A stretch of DNA of 64,000 nucleotides, from the NCBI GenBank assembly GCA_023238725.1, contig CM041546.1, forward strand, positions 15,714,483 to 15,778,482. Direction: 5' to 3'. The position numbers and the translations under genes are program-made. The DNA is from Scortum barcoo. Lineage: Eukaryota > Chordata > Actinopteri > Centrarchiformes > Terapontidae. Each line of letters opens with the position of its first letter. Within the stretch, counting starts at the first letter, position 1. Below the pieces are notes generated by a model. It made no database searches. It was not told the origin of the DNA and saw nothing but the letters and a program-made list of their open reading frames with translations. Below are positions 21,401 to 30,120 of this stretch, piece by piece.

Positions 21401-23896
21401 GTTTGCCTTAAATGTCACAATAATACCATAGTAAGCGCTCGTAGCAAAACACATGCACACGCTGTAAAGTCAGTTTCTTTCCATGGCCACTGGTGATGAT
21501 TTTTCCTTTTTCTGTTTCTAGGGTAAGCACTGCGAGAAGTGTAAGCCTCTGTTTGTGGGCTCTGCAAAGGGGGGCGGCACTTGTCGTCCATGTCGGGAGT
21601 TTTGCAGGGGAAACAGCGACGTGTGTTTATTCCAAGACGAACACAAGAAGGCCCTCGAGAACCCACGTCTCTTCCCTCTGGACCCCAGCAGCGTAAGAGT
21701 CCGCCATCCCTGTGGCCTTCTTTCTATTTGTATATAAAAACAGATTCACCGGTAGTGTTCTTACTTATCTGTCTTGTCTTTGCTCTTTTGGGTCTCCATC
21801 TCTCGTTGTCCATTTATCAGATTCAGAACTGGGTGTCTGAGGGTCCCACAGAAGAGAAAGCTGTGTGTGTGAATTGCCAGAACAACAGCTTCGGGGACAA
21901 GTGTGAGAGCTGCCTCAGTGGCTACTTCCTGCTTCAGGGAAAGTGTGAAAAGTGAGTAATGTTTGCTGCTCAGCACTCGCTGTTCTATATTATATGCAAC
22001 AATATGAGGCTTTTAAAAAGCCCATGAGCTCAGCTCATGGATATTTATGTACACAACAGACTCAGTAAAACTCAGGCTCCTCTTTAATGTTTAAATTGTC
22101 TCCTTTTCATTGCAGGTGTCAGTGTAATGGCCATGCAGACACGTGTAATGAACACGATGGTACAGGTTGTCCCTGTCAAAACAACACAGAGACCTCCTCC
22201 TGTCTCAGCAGCCCTCAGAGTGACCGCAAAGACTGCTACAGGCAACAGGTGCACACACGTTTCTATGAATCTACAGATCAAGGCTGTCCTGTGTCACAAT
22301 ATAATCTTCTATTTACTTTTTCTGATTTAGTCAAATAAATATTCAGAATTGAGAAAAAAGAAACCATATAACTGAATTTTGCTCAACTTGTATTTGTTGT
22401 GCTCTTCTATTTAGTGTGCCAAGTGCAAAGACTCCTTCAATGGCACACCGGTAAACGGGCGTCAGTGCTACCGTCAGTTCAACGTGGACACCGAGTGCTG
22501 CTTTGACCCCACGTCCCAGACCAACTGCTTCCACGATCCCGCCATTCGCAACCTCCCCAAGGGGCGCACCGTGTTTTTCGCCGCGCAGCCAAAGTTCACC
22601 AATGTGGACATTCGTGTCACCATCGACGTTACCTTTGGTGAGGTGGAGGTGTATGTGTCCAACTCTCATGACACCTTCATTGTGGACGTGGACCGGTACA
22701 CAGGGATTCACACCATCAAGATCGAGGAGGAATCGGTGACTCGGGGGACAACGACTGGTGCAGATAAGGATTCACCTCCGTCCCCTATAAAGGTGTTTGC
22801 CAATGCCTCGTCCAACCTTGGGGCTCCCGCACTCCCTCACAACCCACAGCAGCTGCAAGCAAAACCCCCCGGGGCAGACAGAGAGATTCGTGAGGAGCGA
22901 GCCGAGGGACTCATAACCTACATCACAGTGTGGAAACCGCAGACAGTACTGATTGTCCGCGGTGTTCGAGATCGCGTGGTCATCACCTTCCCGCATGAGG
23001 TGCACTCCCTGAAATCCAGCCGCTTCTACATCGCTCTGAGAGGTGTCGGGGCCGATGAACAGGGAGAGTCCCAGGGCCTGCTGTTTCTGCGACAGGACCA
23101 AGCCCACATTGACCTCTTTGTCTTCTTCTCTGTTTTCTTCTCCTGCTTTTTCCTCTTCCTGTCTGTCTGCGTCCTCCTGTGGAAGGTCAAGCAGTTCCTG
23201 GACTTCCGCCGGGAGCAGCGCCGCCACATCCAGGAGATGACCAAGATGGCGTCGAGGCCTTTTGCTAAACTCACCATATACCTTGAGCCGGAGGAGCCTC
23301 AGCTCATCTACCTGCCTTCATCTGGCGGAGGGGTGGGGGGCAGCACTGTATCGCTTGCTCACGCCCGCACAAGCAAGTTAGGAGGAGTGGTGGTGGGCCA
23401 GAGGGGCAGGGCAGGAGCTGTCTCCTACAAACATGACCCGGGCTCCGGACCCACAGCCCACCACCACCATCACCTCACCCTGGGTGGAGGGGGCAACGGT
23501 GGCCAACACCTGCCGCTGCACTACTTGAACACCCACCACTATGCCAGCACCACAGCTGGCACCCCGGGCTCGCACCATCACCACCCATCCACATACAGTG
23601 GCTACCAGCACTTTTGCCGCTCTGACCCCTTCCTGTCTCAGCTCATGGGCTTTTCCTATTCCTCCTTTAAGGTAGGGCCCATCACCCTCGAGCCCACGGA
23701 TGACGGCATGGCCGGGGTGGCCACCGTCCTCTTCCAGCTGCCCGGGGGTGTCCTGGCTCCAAATCGTGCCTGTCTGGGCTCTGCACTCGTTACCTTGCGT
23801 CAGAACCTGCAAGAATACTGTGGCCACGGCAACGGAGGAGGGCACCCGGGAAGGCGGGAGCAGGGCGCAAGGGGCTGCTGGGGCATCAGCACCTGA
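5512..23896 (+). CDS. megf8: Multiple EGF-like-domains protein 8 (MEGF8), large type I membrane protein
   Basis: I assembled about 43 coding exons, giving roughly 2880 residues; human MEGF8 is about 2845. Order: signal peptide (1-24), CUB, EGF-like, six-bladed kelch propeller, PSI cluster, EGF and laminin-EGF, then a second CUB-EGF-kelch-PSI-EGF set, one membrane span (about 2620-2643) and a cytoplasmic tail with MASRPFA (23246-23266). Established role: with MOSMO it tethers the E3 ligase MGRN1 through that motif, lowers surface Smoothened and damps Hedgehog signalling. Human mutations cause Carpenter syndrome 2 with heterotaxy. The start at 5512 follows an acceptor at 5499 and precedes a clear signal peptide. 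Exon phases close everywhere except exons 14, 18 and 19 (frame breaks, and a false-looking duplication at 11.7-13.2 kb). At the C-terminus the conserved frame appears to end at 23913 rather than 23896. Confidence 0.96.
8325..8575. repeat. Interspersed repeat in megf8 intron 7
   Basis: The segment begins with the words GTATAGGATTTAGTGGCATC and AGCAGTGAGG, which I recognise as a dispersed repeat seen in many percomorph genomes. Most of the 380-bp intron is occupied by it. Recognition is from memory, and the boundaries are approximate. Confidence 0.4.
9394..9448. repeat. megf8: (TG)n tract abutting the acceptor of megf8 exon 11
   Basis: About 27 TG units end 8 bases before the AG at 9455-9456 (the tract is followed by TTGCCTCAG). 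The repeat takes the place of the usual polypyrimidine tract of this intron. Exon 11 (9457-9558) is 102 bp and phase 0 at both ends, so skipping it would keep the reading frame. Confidence 0.95.
11686..12443. repeat. megf8: Tandem duplication in megf8, copy 1 (exons 16, 17 and half of 18)
   Basis: This block is repeated at 12441-13233. It carries an intact exon 16 (11766-12026) and exon 17 (12148-12266) but a broken start of exon 18 at 12381, where seven extra bases shift the frame after CLSNSS. It breaks off at AGTAAAA, the same word with which both copies begin. Confidence 0.9.
12441..13233. repeat. megf8: Tandem duplication in megf8, copy 2, chimeric
   Basis: The copy-to-copy offset drifts from 748 to 792 bp through small indels. 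Exon 16' (from 12514) changes after CLLRD: it contains a patch (about 12648-12670) that matches the end of exon 18 at 13275-13300, then runs out of frame to a stop. Its end contains a patch (about 12769-12802) resembling the intron after exon 18 near 13334-13360. Exon 17' (12932 to about 13050) stays open. Exon 18 (13173 onward) is the better copy. This patchwork looks more like misassembled noisy reads than a functional exon duplication. Confidence 0.85.
14272..16791 (+). other. megf8: megf8 coding exons 21-27: calcium-binding EGF, laminin-EGF, CUB2, EGF
   Basis: Exons are 14272-14511, 14652-14836, 14946-15159, 15432-15672, 15812-15944, 16101-16351 and 16681-16791, all in phase. Exon 21 encodes a calcium-binding EGF opening with DVEECRLGLHRC. 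Exons 22-23 give EGF and laminin-type EGF modules with CECNGHGD and CHNQTGQCYC. Exons 24-26 encode the second CUB-like segment, with FVYVFDGLPRF and GAFCGTTR. Exons 26-27 add EGF modules (CQCPQGYGGPYC and CVCSESWAGSDC). Confidence 0.93.
17753..18696. mobile_element. piggyBac-type non-autonomous element in megf8 intron 30
   Basis: The 944-bp element is bounded by 12-bp perfect terminal inverted repeats, CCCTCTGGAGTC at 17753 and its complement ending at 18696. It sits between two copies of TTAA (17749-17752 and 18697-18700), the target-site signature of the piggyBac superfamily. The interior is AT-rich without a transposase frame, so it would need a transposase in trans. A 172-bp direct repeat fills the right third (units at 18294 and 18466, both opening GTGACGACAATATTCAG). 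A GC-rich palindrome sits at 18663-18681 next to the right end. It lies between intact splice sites. Confidence 0.82.
18294..18640. repeat. 172-bp tandem repeat inside the piggyBac-type element
   Basis: Two diverged units share GTGACGACAATATTCAG at the start and the words ATGTAGTTTGAAGTCCGCA and TTTCGACACAA further in, at a constant spacing of about 172 bp. The divergence implies the duplication is older than a recent copying error. Confidence 0.85.
19569..22248 (+). other. megf8: megf8 coding exons 34-42: PSI cluster 2, EGF and laminin-EGF modules
   Basis: Exons are 19569-19695, 19793-20003, 20308-20522, 20607-20802, 20915-21083, 21238-21430, 21522-21692, 21821-21951 and 22116-22248, every phase closing. 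The motifs are CKWCTNCPEGAC, DCRINQREIF, CMWTRQFKRTGETRR, CGWCATRG, the EGF opening DECANGHHHC, CVNGTC, the laminin-EGF CVNCQNNSFGDKC and CQCNGHADTCN. These blocks are among the best conserved in the MEGF8 family as I remember it. Confidence 0.94.
20075..20095. repeat. Poly(A) tract in megf8 intron 35
   Basis: Twenty-one A residues in a row occur inside the intron 20004-20307. There is no target-site duplication or body sequence that would mark it as a retroposon tail. Confidence 0.9.
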
Positions 23897-23913
23897 CCAC
23901 TATGGCTATGTAG
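22415..23913 (+). other. megf8: megf8 terminal exon: juxtamembrane region, transmembrane span, cytoplasmic tail
   Basis: The exon opens with CAKCKDSFNG and runs open to a stop at 23894-23896. The hydrophobic span FVFFSVFFSCFFLFLSVCV (about 23116-23175) is followed by a basic stop-transfer stretch. The tail holds MASRPFA at 23246-23266, the MGRN1-binding motif shared with attractins. It then has a Gly/His-rich insert (HHHHH at 23459-23473, HHHH near 23573) and a second conserved block, ITLEPTDDGMAGVATVLFQL. After EYCG (ending near 23826) the residues stop resembling other MEGF8 tails. A shifted frame from 23866 to the TAG at 23911-23913 encodes RKGLL...TTMAM, close to the tail I remember for human MEGF8. 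Confidence 0.9.
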
Positions 23914-25680
23914 GGAGGCAAAGATATAAATTATAGAGGACTGGAATAAAAAAGATGGGATAAATTTGTAAAGTGTTTGATATATGATAAATTAATTTTG
24001 AAAGAAACAGCCGCAAGACAAAGTCCAAAAGAGTCATGACAGAGTCCATTAACGTGAGCATATTGAACAGAGTTGTACATACACTGTATAATGATTAATT
24101 AAGTGTCTTTTATTGTATTATCTATTGCTATACTGTATTTCAGTGCTTCACACGACCAAGCAGGCTCTCTCTAGAATGCACTACAAACGCTATACGTATC
24201 AAAAAATAAATGATGTGGCATCCCATCTGTGATCACAAAAGAGGTATGAGCACACTCCACACTCAGTCTCGTACACAGACTGACGCTGGACTGTTGTTAA
24301 AATTCTTCTCAATGACCAACAGGGGTGTTTAAAAAGAAAAAAAAATTAAAAAAGAATACATCTGCTCTCTTTGGAACCAACATGTGCTTTATACCCCAAA
24401 AAATGACAATCAAAATTGCCATTGAGAACAAAAGACTTTAAAATTGGTTCCGCATAATGTGCAAGATTTTGACTGTCAGCTCAGCGCAGGAAAAAAAAAA
24501 GTCAAATTTGCTTGTGAGGTGGTTTTTATATCATAGTCAATATGAGTGATTTATAATTGTAACTCAGTATATGGCAGGCTTCTAAGCTACGTGGTTATGT
24601 GAAACAGACCCCCGAGTGTGTTTTACATATTCATTCACCTGCTCTGTTATGTTGTTATTTGTTTTTTCTGCTCATCTGCCTTCACTTCTTGCCTTGTCCG
24701 TGAGTCGACTGGCTTGCACTTAATTACTGTGTTTAATGCAAATGTGTAGTGCAGCTCCCAGAGAACGCAATGACAGTAACATATTTGACATTTTCAGTTT
24801 CACGAATTGTTTTTGTAAAGCAATGAAGGATAATGCTTTCACTCTTCAGTTCCTGACGCTGAAATGATATAAAACGCAACAGAGCTCATCCATAAAAATG
24901 AAGGAATTATGTGTCCGTTTTGAAACATTTGATTACATTTTGTTGACATGAAATGTATGTTGGTGTTTGGCTAGTTTTGCTGGACTGCTTTTTTCAGGCC
25001 TGCCTAGATGATTGTATCAGCCAATCATAGCTACAATTTAATTTAAAAAAATTGGATGTAGAAGGAAAGACAGTAAGAAAAAAAGTCCCTCTATTTAAAT
25101 AACCGTGATCGTGGAAAGAGTTACATTCGAAAGTTCTCCTGGTGAGAGATTTTGGGAAGACTTGACAGCTTTTTTATTTGCAACAAGACTGAATTACTTG
25201 TTCACTGGTTGGTGTTTTTTCTTTTTGTTTTGTTTTCTCTTCGTTTTCCTTTTTGCACTGCATGGAGGCAATGAGCCCCATTATTCATGTGAAACACTAA
25301 GCGGGGATGTTGTCCAGCCTCAGGTGGCACACGGTGTCATGGATGAACTCAGAATGGTGCTACTGGCTTCTTATCAAATGAACAAAATCCTGAGAGGTTT
25401 TGTCCTGAACTTACAGCACAGTTAAGCAAACTAAAGCTCAGTTGAATATTGTCACTATTTATAGCAGCCCTCCACAAATAAGCATTATTTACTGGGGTTT
25501 TTTTTGTATTATATCTTTGTGTATGTTTTTTTTTAACATACTTTATTTTTGTACATAACATTTGTTGTGTTTGTTTTTCTTTTTTTTTTCAAAGAAGGGA
25601 ACAGTATTGAACAGAAATTTGCGTCAAGATTCTTTGTCCTGAGTCGGCTGAAATAAAGTCTGTGGAAAATGATTGTGAGT
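23914..25680 (+). other. megf8: megf8 3' UTR
   Basis: The sequence is AT-rich and non-coding, with several weak signals and a clear AATAAA at 25652-25657 followed by a GT-rich stretch (TGATTGTGAGTGTGTTTTG), typical of a strong cleavage site. ATTTA-type words are scattered. The open frame at 25105-25425 has no recognisable domain. Confidence 0.6.
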
Positions 25681-25924
25681 GTGTTTTGTACACAAGAAAA
25701 AAAACAATTAGTTGTATTGATACTATTATTTGTTAAGTTGAAAGGACAGTGAGGACATGAGACAAATGTTTACAAGTGCTGGAATTTTAGTGTAAATGAT
25801 GTTATAACTTATTTTTGACAAAGATAATTCATGTAGATCAGAATTGTGAATTTGACTTTTATTGAAATGTTATTTTCAGTGAAACTGATCAATAATTAAG
25901 AGTGACTTTCTGACAGTTTGCTAC

Positions 25925-26145
25925 TTAACATGAACGCGATATCACAGGAACAACTTGAAGGAATTTCTTCAAAGTTGGCACAAATGTCAACCCGCACTCA
26001 AGGATAAAGTGTTTCAAGTTTTTGGCCATAACTGAAGAATTCATATGCTAATTATGACAAAATTTCACACGTCTAAGAGGATAAGATGATGAGATTTGTT
26101 ACCTAAAAGCTCAAAGGTCAGTTTCACTGTGACTTCATAATGTCC
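25925..26145. repeat. Dispersed fish repeat
   Basis: The words GAACGCGATATCACAGGAAC and GAATTTCTTCAAAGTTGGCA, then AGCTCAAAGGTCA...CACTGTGAC, match a very common percomorph repeat that I recognise from memory. It runs directly into a LINE-like fragment on the opposite strand. Confidence 0.55.
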
Positions 26146-26300
26146 TTTGGCCACCCTCTTCATCTTCTCCCTGAATGACAACCAGGACTTCTTTCTGTTC
26201 CTCTGGTGGTCTATGACAAGCTGATTGGTTTCACTGATACTGAGCTTCAGGTGATTGTCATTGTGCCATGTGGTGAAGCTCTCTATCAGTGTTTCTCACT
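26145..26300 (-). pseudogene. Degenerate LINE reverse-transcriptase fragment
   Basis: Read on the minus strand, the segment encodes SFTTWHNDNHLKLSISETNQ, then LVIDHQRNRKK. This resembles the conserved WC-x-x-N-x-L-x-L-N...K-T-K-x-L-V-V-D-F-R-R stretch downstream of the catalytic core in fish Rex1/L2-like non-LTR retrotransposons. It is too short and worn to be active. The clade assignment is tentative. Confidence 0.5.
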
Positions 26301-26499
26301 GGAATCACCAAAATACAGCGTTAATTTCCATTTTAAAAAAAGTCTTGATTGTCTGTGATAAACTGAAGGATTTGGACTGACAAAATTCTCCAACATGTTT
26401 AACAAAAATAAACCATTCTGATATATATTCGTTTTGGATTTTGGACAAAACAAGACATGTGACAACACTTGTGGCAGATATTATAAGATACAATACAAT

Positions 26500-26545
26500 A
26501 AGGTAACATAAGATAATCTTTATTAATCCCATATCTGGAAAATTA
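26500..26545. repeat. Retroposon-tail-like repeat
   Basis: The string AAGATAATCTTTATTAATCCC followed by a GGAAAATT-type word resembles the tail motif (TTTATTGATCCC...GGGAAATT) shared by many fish retroposons. A similar AAGATAAGATAAGAT-type stretch occurs at 28291-28309. No full-length element is visible. Confidence 0.4.
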
Positions 26546-26879
26546 TTTTGCTAAAGTAGCTCAACATTGAGACAAATATGAAAGACGTGCAAAAAAGATA
26601 AATATAAGATATAAAAAATATAGAAGATGACATAAATACACTACATCCTCCATATATACAGATTGTTACTGCACTAGATAAATACATTTCACATCATATG
26701 AGTAAAGTGACAGAGGAGACAGATGGTGATAATAACAGTGTTAAAGCTTATCATTATCTTACCTTATAAAGGTGTTAATCATTTTTATCTTAATGACAGT
26801 AAAGAGACCTGTCAGACAGAGGCCTAATGACTCGCAGCACCGTGTCAGAGTGTTTAAGAAGTTTGTTGGTGAGATGTGT

Positions 26880-27344
26880 GCTGCTGTCGCTTTAACATCA
26901 TTTAACATCATGTTACCTGCAACATCTCTGTCTGAGCTGGTTGGTCGGAGCCGGAGGAAGTGCCGAGCTCTTCCTGTGTTATTATCGCTCTACACTAATG
27001 GAGCTAGTCGGGAAACGACAGCTTTAATGTTTGCAAAGCCGCCTCGGATTTTATTTACCCCGGTGAGTCCTCTCTCTGCGGTGGGATAAAGATGACTGAC
27101 GGCCGCCAAGCTATAGGGAAACTGCAGTAAATTAGCCGCGGTGCTAGCGCGGCTGCTAAGCTAACGCTGCTGTGGGTGCAGCTTAGCCGTGATGCTAGCG
27201 TTAGGTGACAAAAATATGACTAACATTTAGGAGATTTTCGCAGAGTTTTTTTTTTGGTTTTATGTCGCTCACACTGCCTTGTATTCAGCCGGCTTTGCCT
27301 TCAAAGATGTCCACTCTTATTTAATGTGTTTGTCTGGTCCACAG
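26880..27344 (+). promoter_or_regulatory. Promoter, 5' UTR exon and first intron of the zinc-finger gene
   Basis: A GC-richer stretch ends in the donor CCCG|GTGAGT at 27062/27063. It pairs with the acceptor GGTCCACAG ending at 27344, so the first exon is untranslated. The intron carries a dense cluster of GCTAGC/GCTAAC/TTAGC words (about 27131-27206). A two-codon upstream frame (ATG GTG TAA, 27363-27371) lies in exon 2, 17 bases before the main start. Confidence 0.5.
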
Positions 27345-27388
27345 CTCAGCGCAGAGATCCTAATGGTGTAAAAGATAAAAGATAAAAG

Positions 27389-30120
27389 ATGAAACCTGCC
27401 AAGAAGAAGTCTGCGCGGAACAAAGCCAAGAGAGGAGAGAAACACTGTGATGTGGTTAAAGCTGAATCTGAATCAGAGGGAGCTCCCCATGAAGTTTATA
27501 CCAATGGAGGTGGTCTGGACATCCAGATCAAGGAGGAGCCGCACACCCGGGAGATCGGCGAGGAGCACGGCGGAGACCCGGCGAGCTGCCCGGACACCAA
27601 GCCCGACACGGTGACGGTCAGCCCGGGAGACCTGGAGCAGCAGGCGACCATCAAGGAGGAGGCAGAGCTGGAGCATCAGACACAATGTGAAAACACTGCT
27701 ATCAAAGAGGAGTCAGAGCCCTGGGTTAAAGAGGAAGAGGAGGAGGCAGCCACCCTCCAGGGGGACTGTGAAGAGGGACAGGAGGTGTGCACAGGTAGGA
27801 GCCATGAAAAACACACTGTCCCTGGGCTGTTTTTTGCTTTTTGTTGTTTGGGTTGGTTGGTTGGTTTTAGTCTCTTTTAAGGACTGTTACATACCATGAC
27901 GGTGGTTGTTGTTTAGAAAAACAAGTTTTCACAAGTGTCTTGTTGCAGTAAGGGCTGCAGCTACTGCTTCTTTTCATCATCAATTAATTTGTGGTTCATT
28001 TTCTTGATGTGTTGTTTGGTCCATAAAATATCAGAAAATGGTGAGAAATATTGATCCCTGTTTCCCAAAGCTCAACACATGGTCTTGTTTGGTCCACAAT
28101 CCAAAGATATTCAGTTTACCATCACAGAGGACAAAATAAATCAGAAAATGTTTTAGAAAAGAAATCAGAAGATTTGGACCCACAGCTGTAGTGTCAGTAA
28201 TACAATGGCTGAGTATGAGATGTAGGTAGTTTGCAACTTTAGAAATTAAATTTTTATGAGTGAAATAGAGCTGACAGGGGTCCAGTATTAAGATAAGATA
28301 AGATAAAGTAGAACTATTTCTCCAGAGGGAAATAGTTGTGTAGCAGGTGCAGTGTAAAGTAGGAAGAGTGGAAAAATATAATATGATATCAATATCAATA
28401 TGGTGCGAATCCAAAATGTACATGATGCCAACAGGTTACCGGTAAAGATCATATATTATATGAGAAGAAGCATTTAACTCTGTGTATAGTAGGAAATATA
28501 AAGTAAAGGTAAGTGTATGTGGTCAATGTATTTCCATGACGTTATCCTTATGTTCCTACACAAATGCATCTCAGTGTCAGGTGATATGCTGCGAATAGTT
28601 TGGGTGTCTAAAACTGCATTTCTATCATATACAATAGCTTCCACGGATTTTTTTTATCAGTATATGTTCGATGTATAACAGGGAAGTGTTCTCATGTGAT
28701 CTGCTTTCTGTGTGTGTCTTCCTCTATAAATACAGAGCCATCGTCTGAGTTCTTTCCATGTCCTCACTGCGATGTTTCCTTTACTGACTTGGACTTCTTG
28801 GAGAAGCATGTCAAGTGGGTCCATCAGAAAGAATATCTTGCCAAATTGAAAGAATGCCTCTCGAGCCATGCACTAAACCTCATCCCTAAGCACACCTGCA
28901 CTGTCTGCAGCAGCACCTTCAACTCTAAAGTACACCTTAGGATCCACGTACGTGAAGTCCACCCCTCTGCCCCTCCCCGAAGGCTCTACCCGTGTCCAAC
29001 CTGTGCACGCAGCTTCCAGTACCTGAAGAATCTGAAGAACCACTGTCAGCGATGGCACAACATGTCTGTGATGACCAAAGGGGGGCATCTCAGCTGCGCC
29101 GACTGTGGGAAGAGCTTCAAAGCTACGTGGGGTCAAGGCCCTCATTTGTGTCACGAACCGGATAACACAGAACCCGAGGACAAGCCGATCTGTCTGGACA
29201 CTGGGGTGCAGTGTCCAGAATGTGGCAAGAAGCTACGCACACCCCAAAGCCTGGAGGATCACATGCGCACCCACACAGGCGAGCGGCCGTTTGTCTGCAA
29301 GGATTGTGGTCGGAGGTTCGTGGAGCGCAGCGGTTGGCGGCAACACATGAAAATACACGTGGGGGAGAAGCCGTTCAAATGTCAGGTGTGCGGGAAGGCC
29401 TTTTTAAGATCACACCACCTCAAGTGCCACTTAACCACACACTCTGGCAAGAAGGAATACTCTTGCTCTGAATGTGGAAAGGAGTTTGGCTTTAAGTCAA
29501 GTCTGGATCTCCACCTGAGGACGCATTCCGACGAGAAACCCTTCCACTGCAATGTGTGCGGGAAGAACTTTAACACCCAGAAAAACCTGAGAGTTCACAC
29601 CAAACTCCACACTAAAGAGAAAGCTCACCAGTGTGGGGACTGTGGCCTGAAGATCGGGGATCTTGGGGCTTTGAAAATACACCTGCGGACACACACCGGT
29701 GAGAGGCCTTACCACTGCACAGTCTGCGGCAATAGGTTCATTCGCCTCGCACATTTGCGAAACCACCAACGCACCCACACTGGTGAGAGACCCTACAAAT
29801 GCAATGAATGTGACAAGAGTTTCACTCAGTCTGGTGACTTGGTGAAGCATAAGAGGATACACTCTGGGGAGAAACCCTTTGAATGTCCAGAATGCCACCG
29901 CTGTTACACCTCCTCCGGCGATCTGGGCAAGCACAGGAGGAGTCACACTAATCTGCGCCCCTACACATGTCAAGAATGTGGAAAAAGCTTTCGTTTGTCA
30001 GGCCATTTGAAAACTCACATGTTAACTCACACAGGGGAGAAGCCATATTCATGCCCCAACTGCCTCCGCAGGTTTGCTCGCTCTCACCATCTTTCCGGGC
30101 ACATGGCTAAATGTCGCTGA
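27389..30120 (+). CDS. C2H2 zinc-finger protein, about 596 residues
   Basis: Two coding exons, 27389-27794 and 28736-30120, join in phase (1+2). The first encodes an acidic, lysine-containing N-terminus with repeated KEE motifs (QIKEEP, TIKEEA, AIKEES, WVKEEE) of the SUMO-acceptor type (hydrophobic-K-x-E). The second encodes about 15 finger positions. Three N-terminal fingers lack TGEKP linkers, the fourth (CADCGKSF then HLCH) is degenerate, and ten canonical C2H2 fingers follow, many joined by TGERP/TGEKP-type linkers. The final one ends HMAKC (C2HC). Such proteins are nuclear DNA-binding factors; the target is unknown. There is no KRAB, SCAN or BTB domain, as expected for fish. It belongs to the large oocyte/gastrula-type finger class, and I cannot name an orthologue. 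Confidence 0.92.
27795..28735 (+). other. Intron of the zinc-finger gene
   Basis: The 941-bp intron (donor GTAGGA, acceptor TACAG) contains GGTT tandem repeats near 27854-27868 and a degenerate GATAA repeat at 28291-28309 that may belong to a retroposon tail. Open frames are not convincing. Confidence 0.6.

Noticed and set aside
25105..25425. 106-residue frame in the megf8 3' UTR
   Set aside because: Low-complexity FFLFCFLF stretch, no family signature, inside AT-rich 3' UTR.
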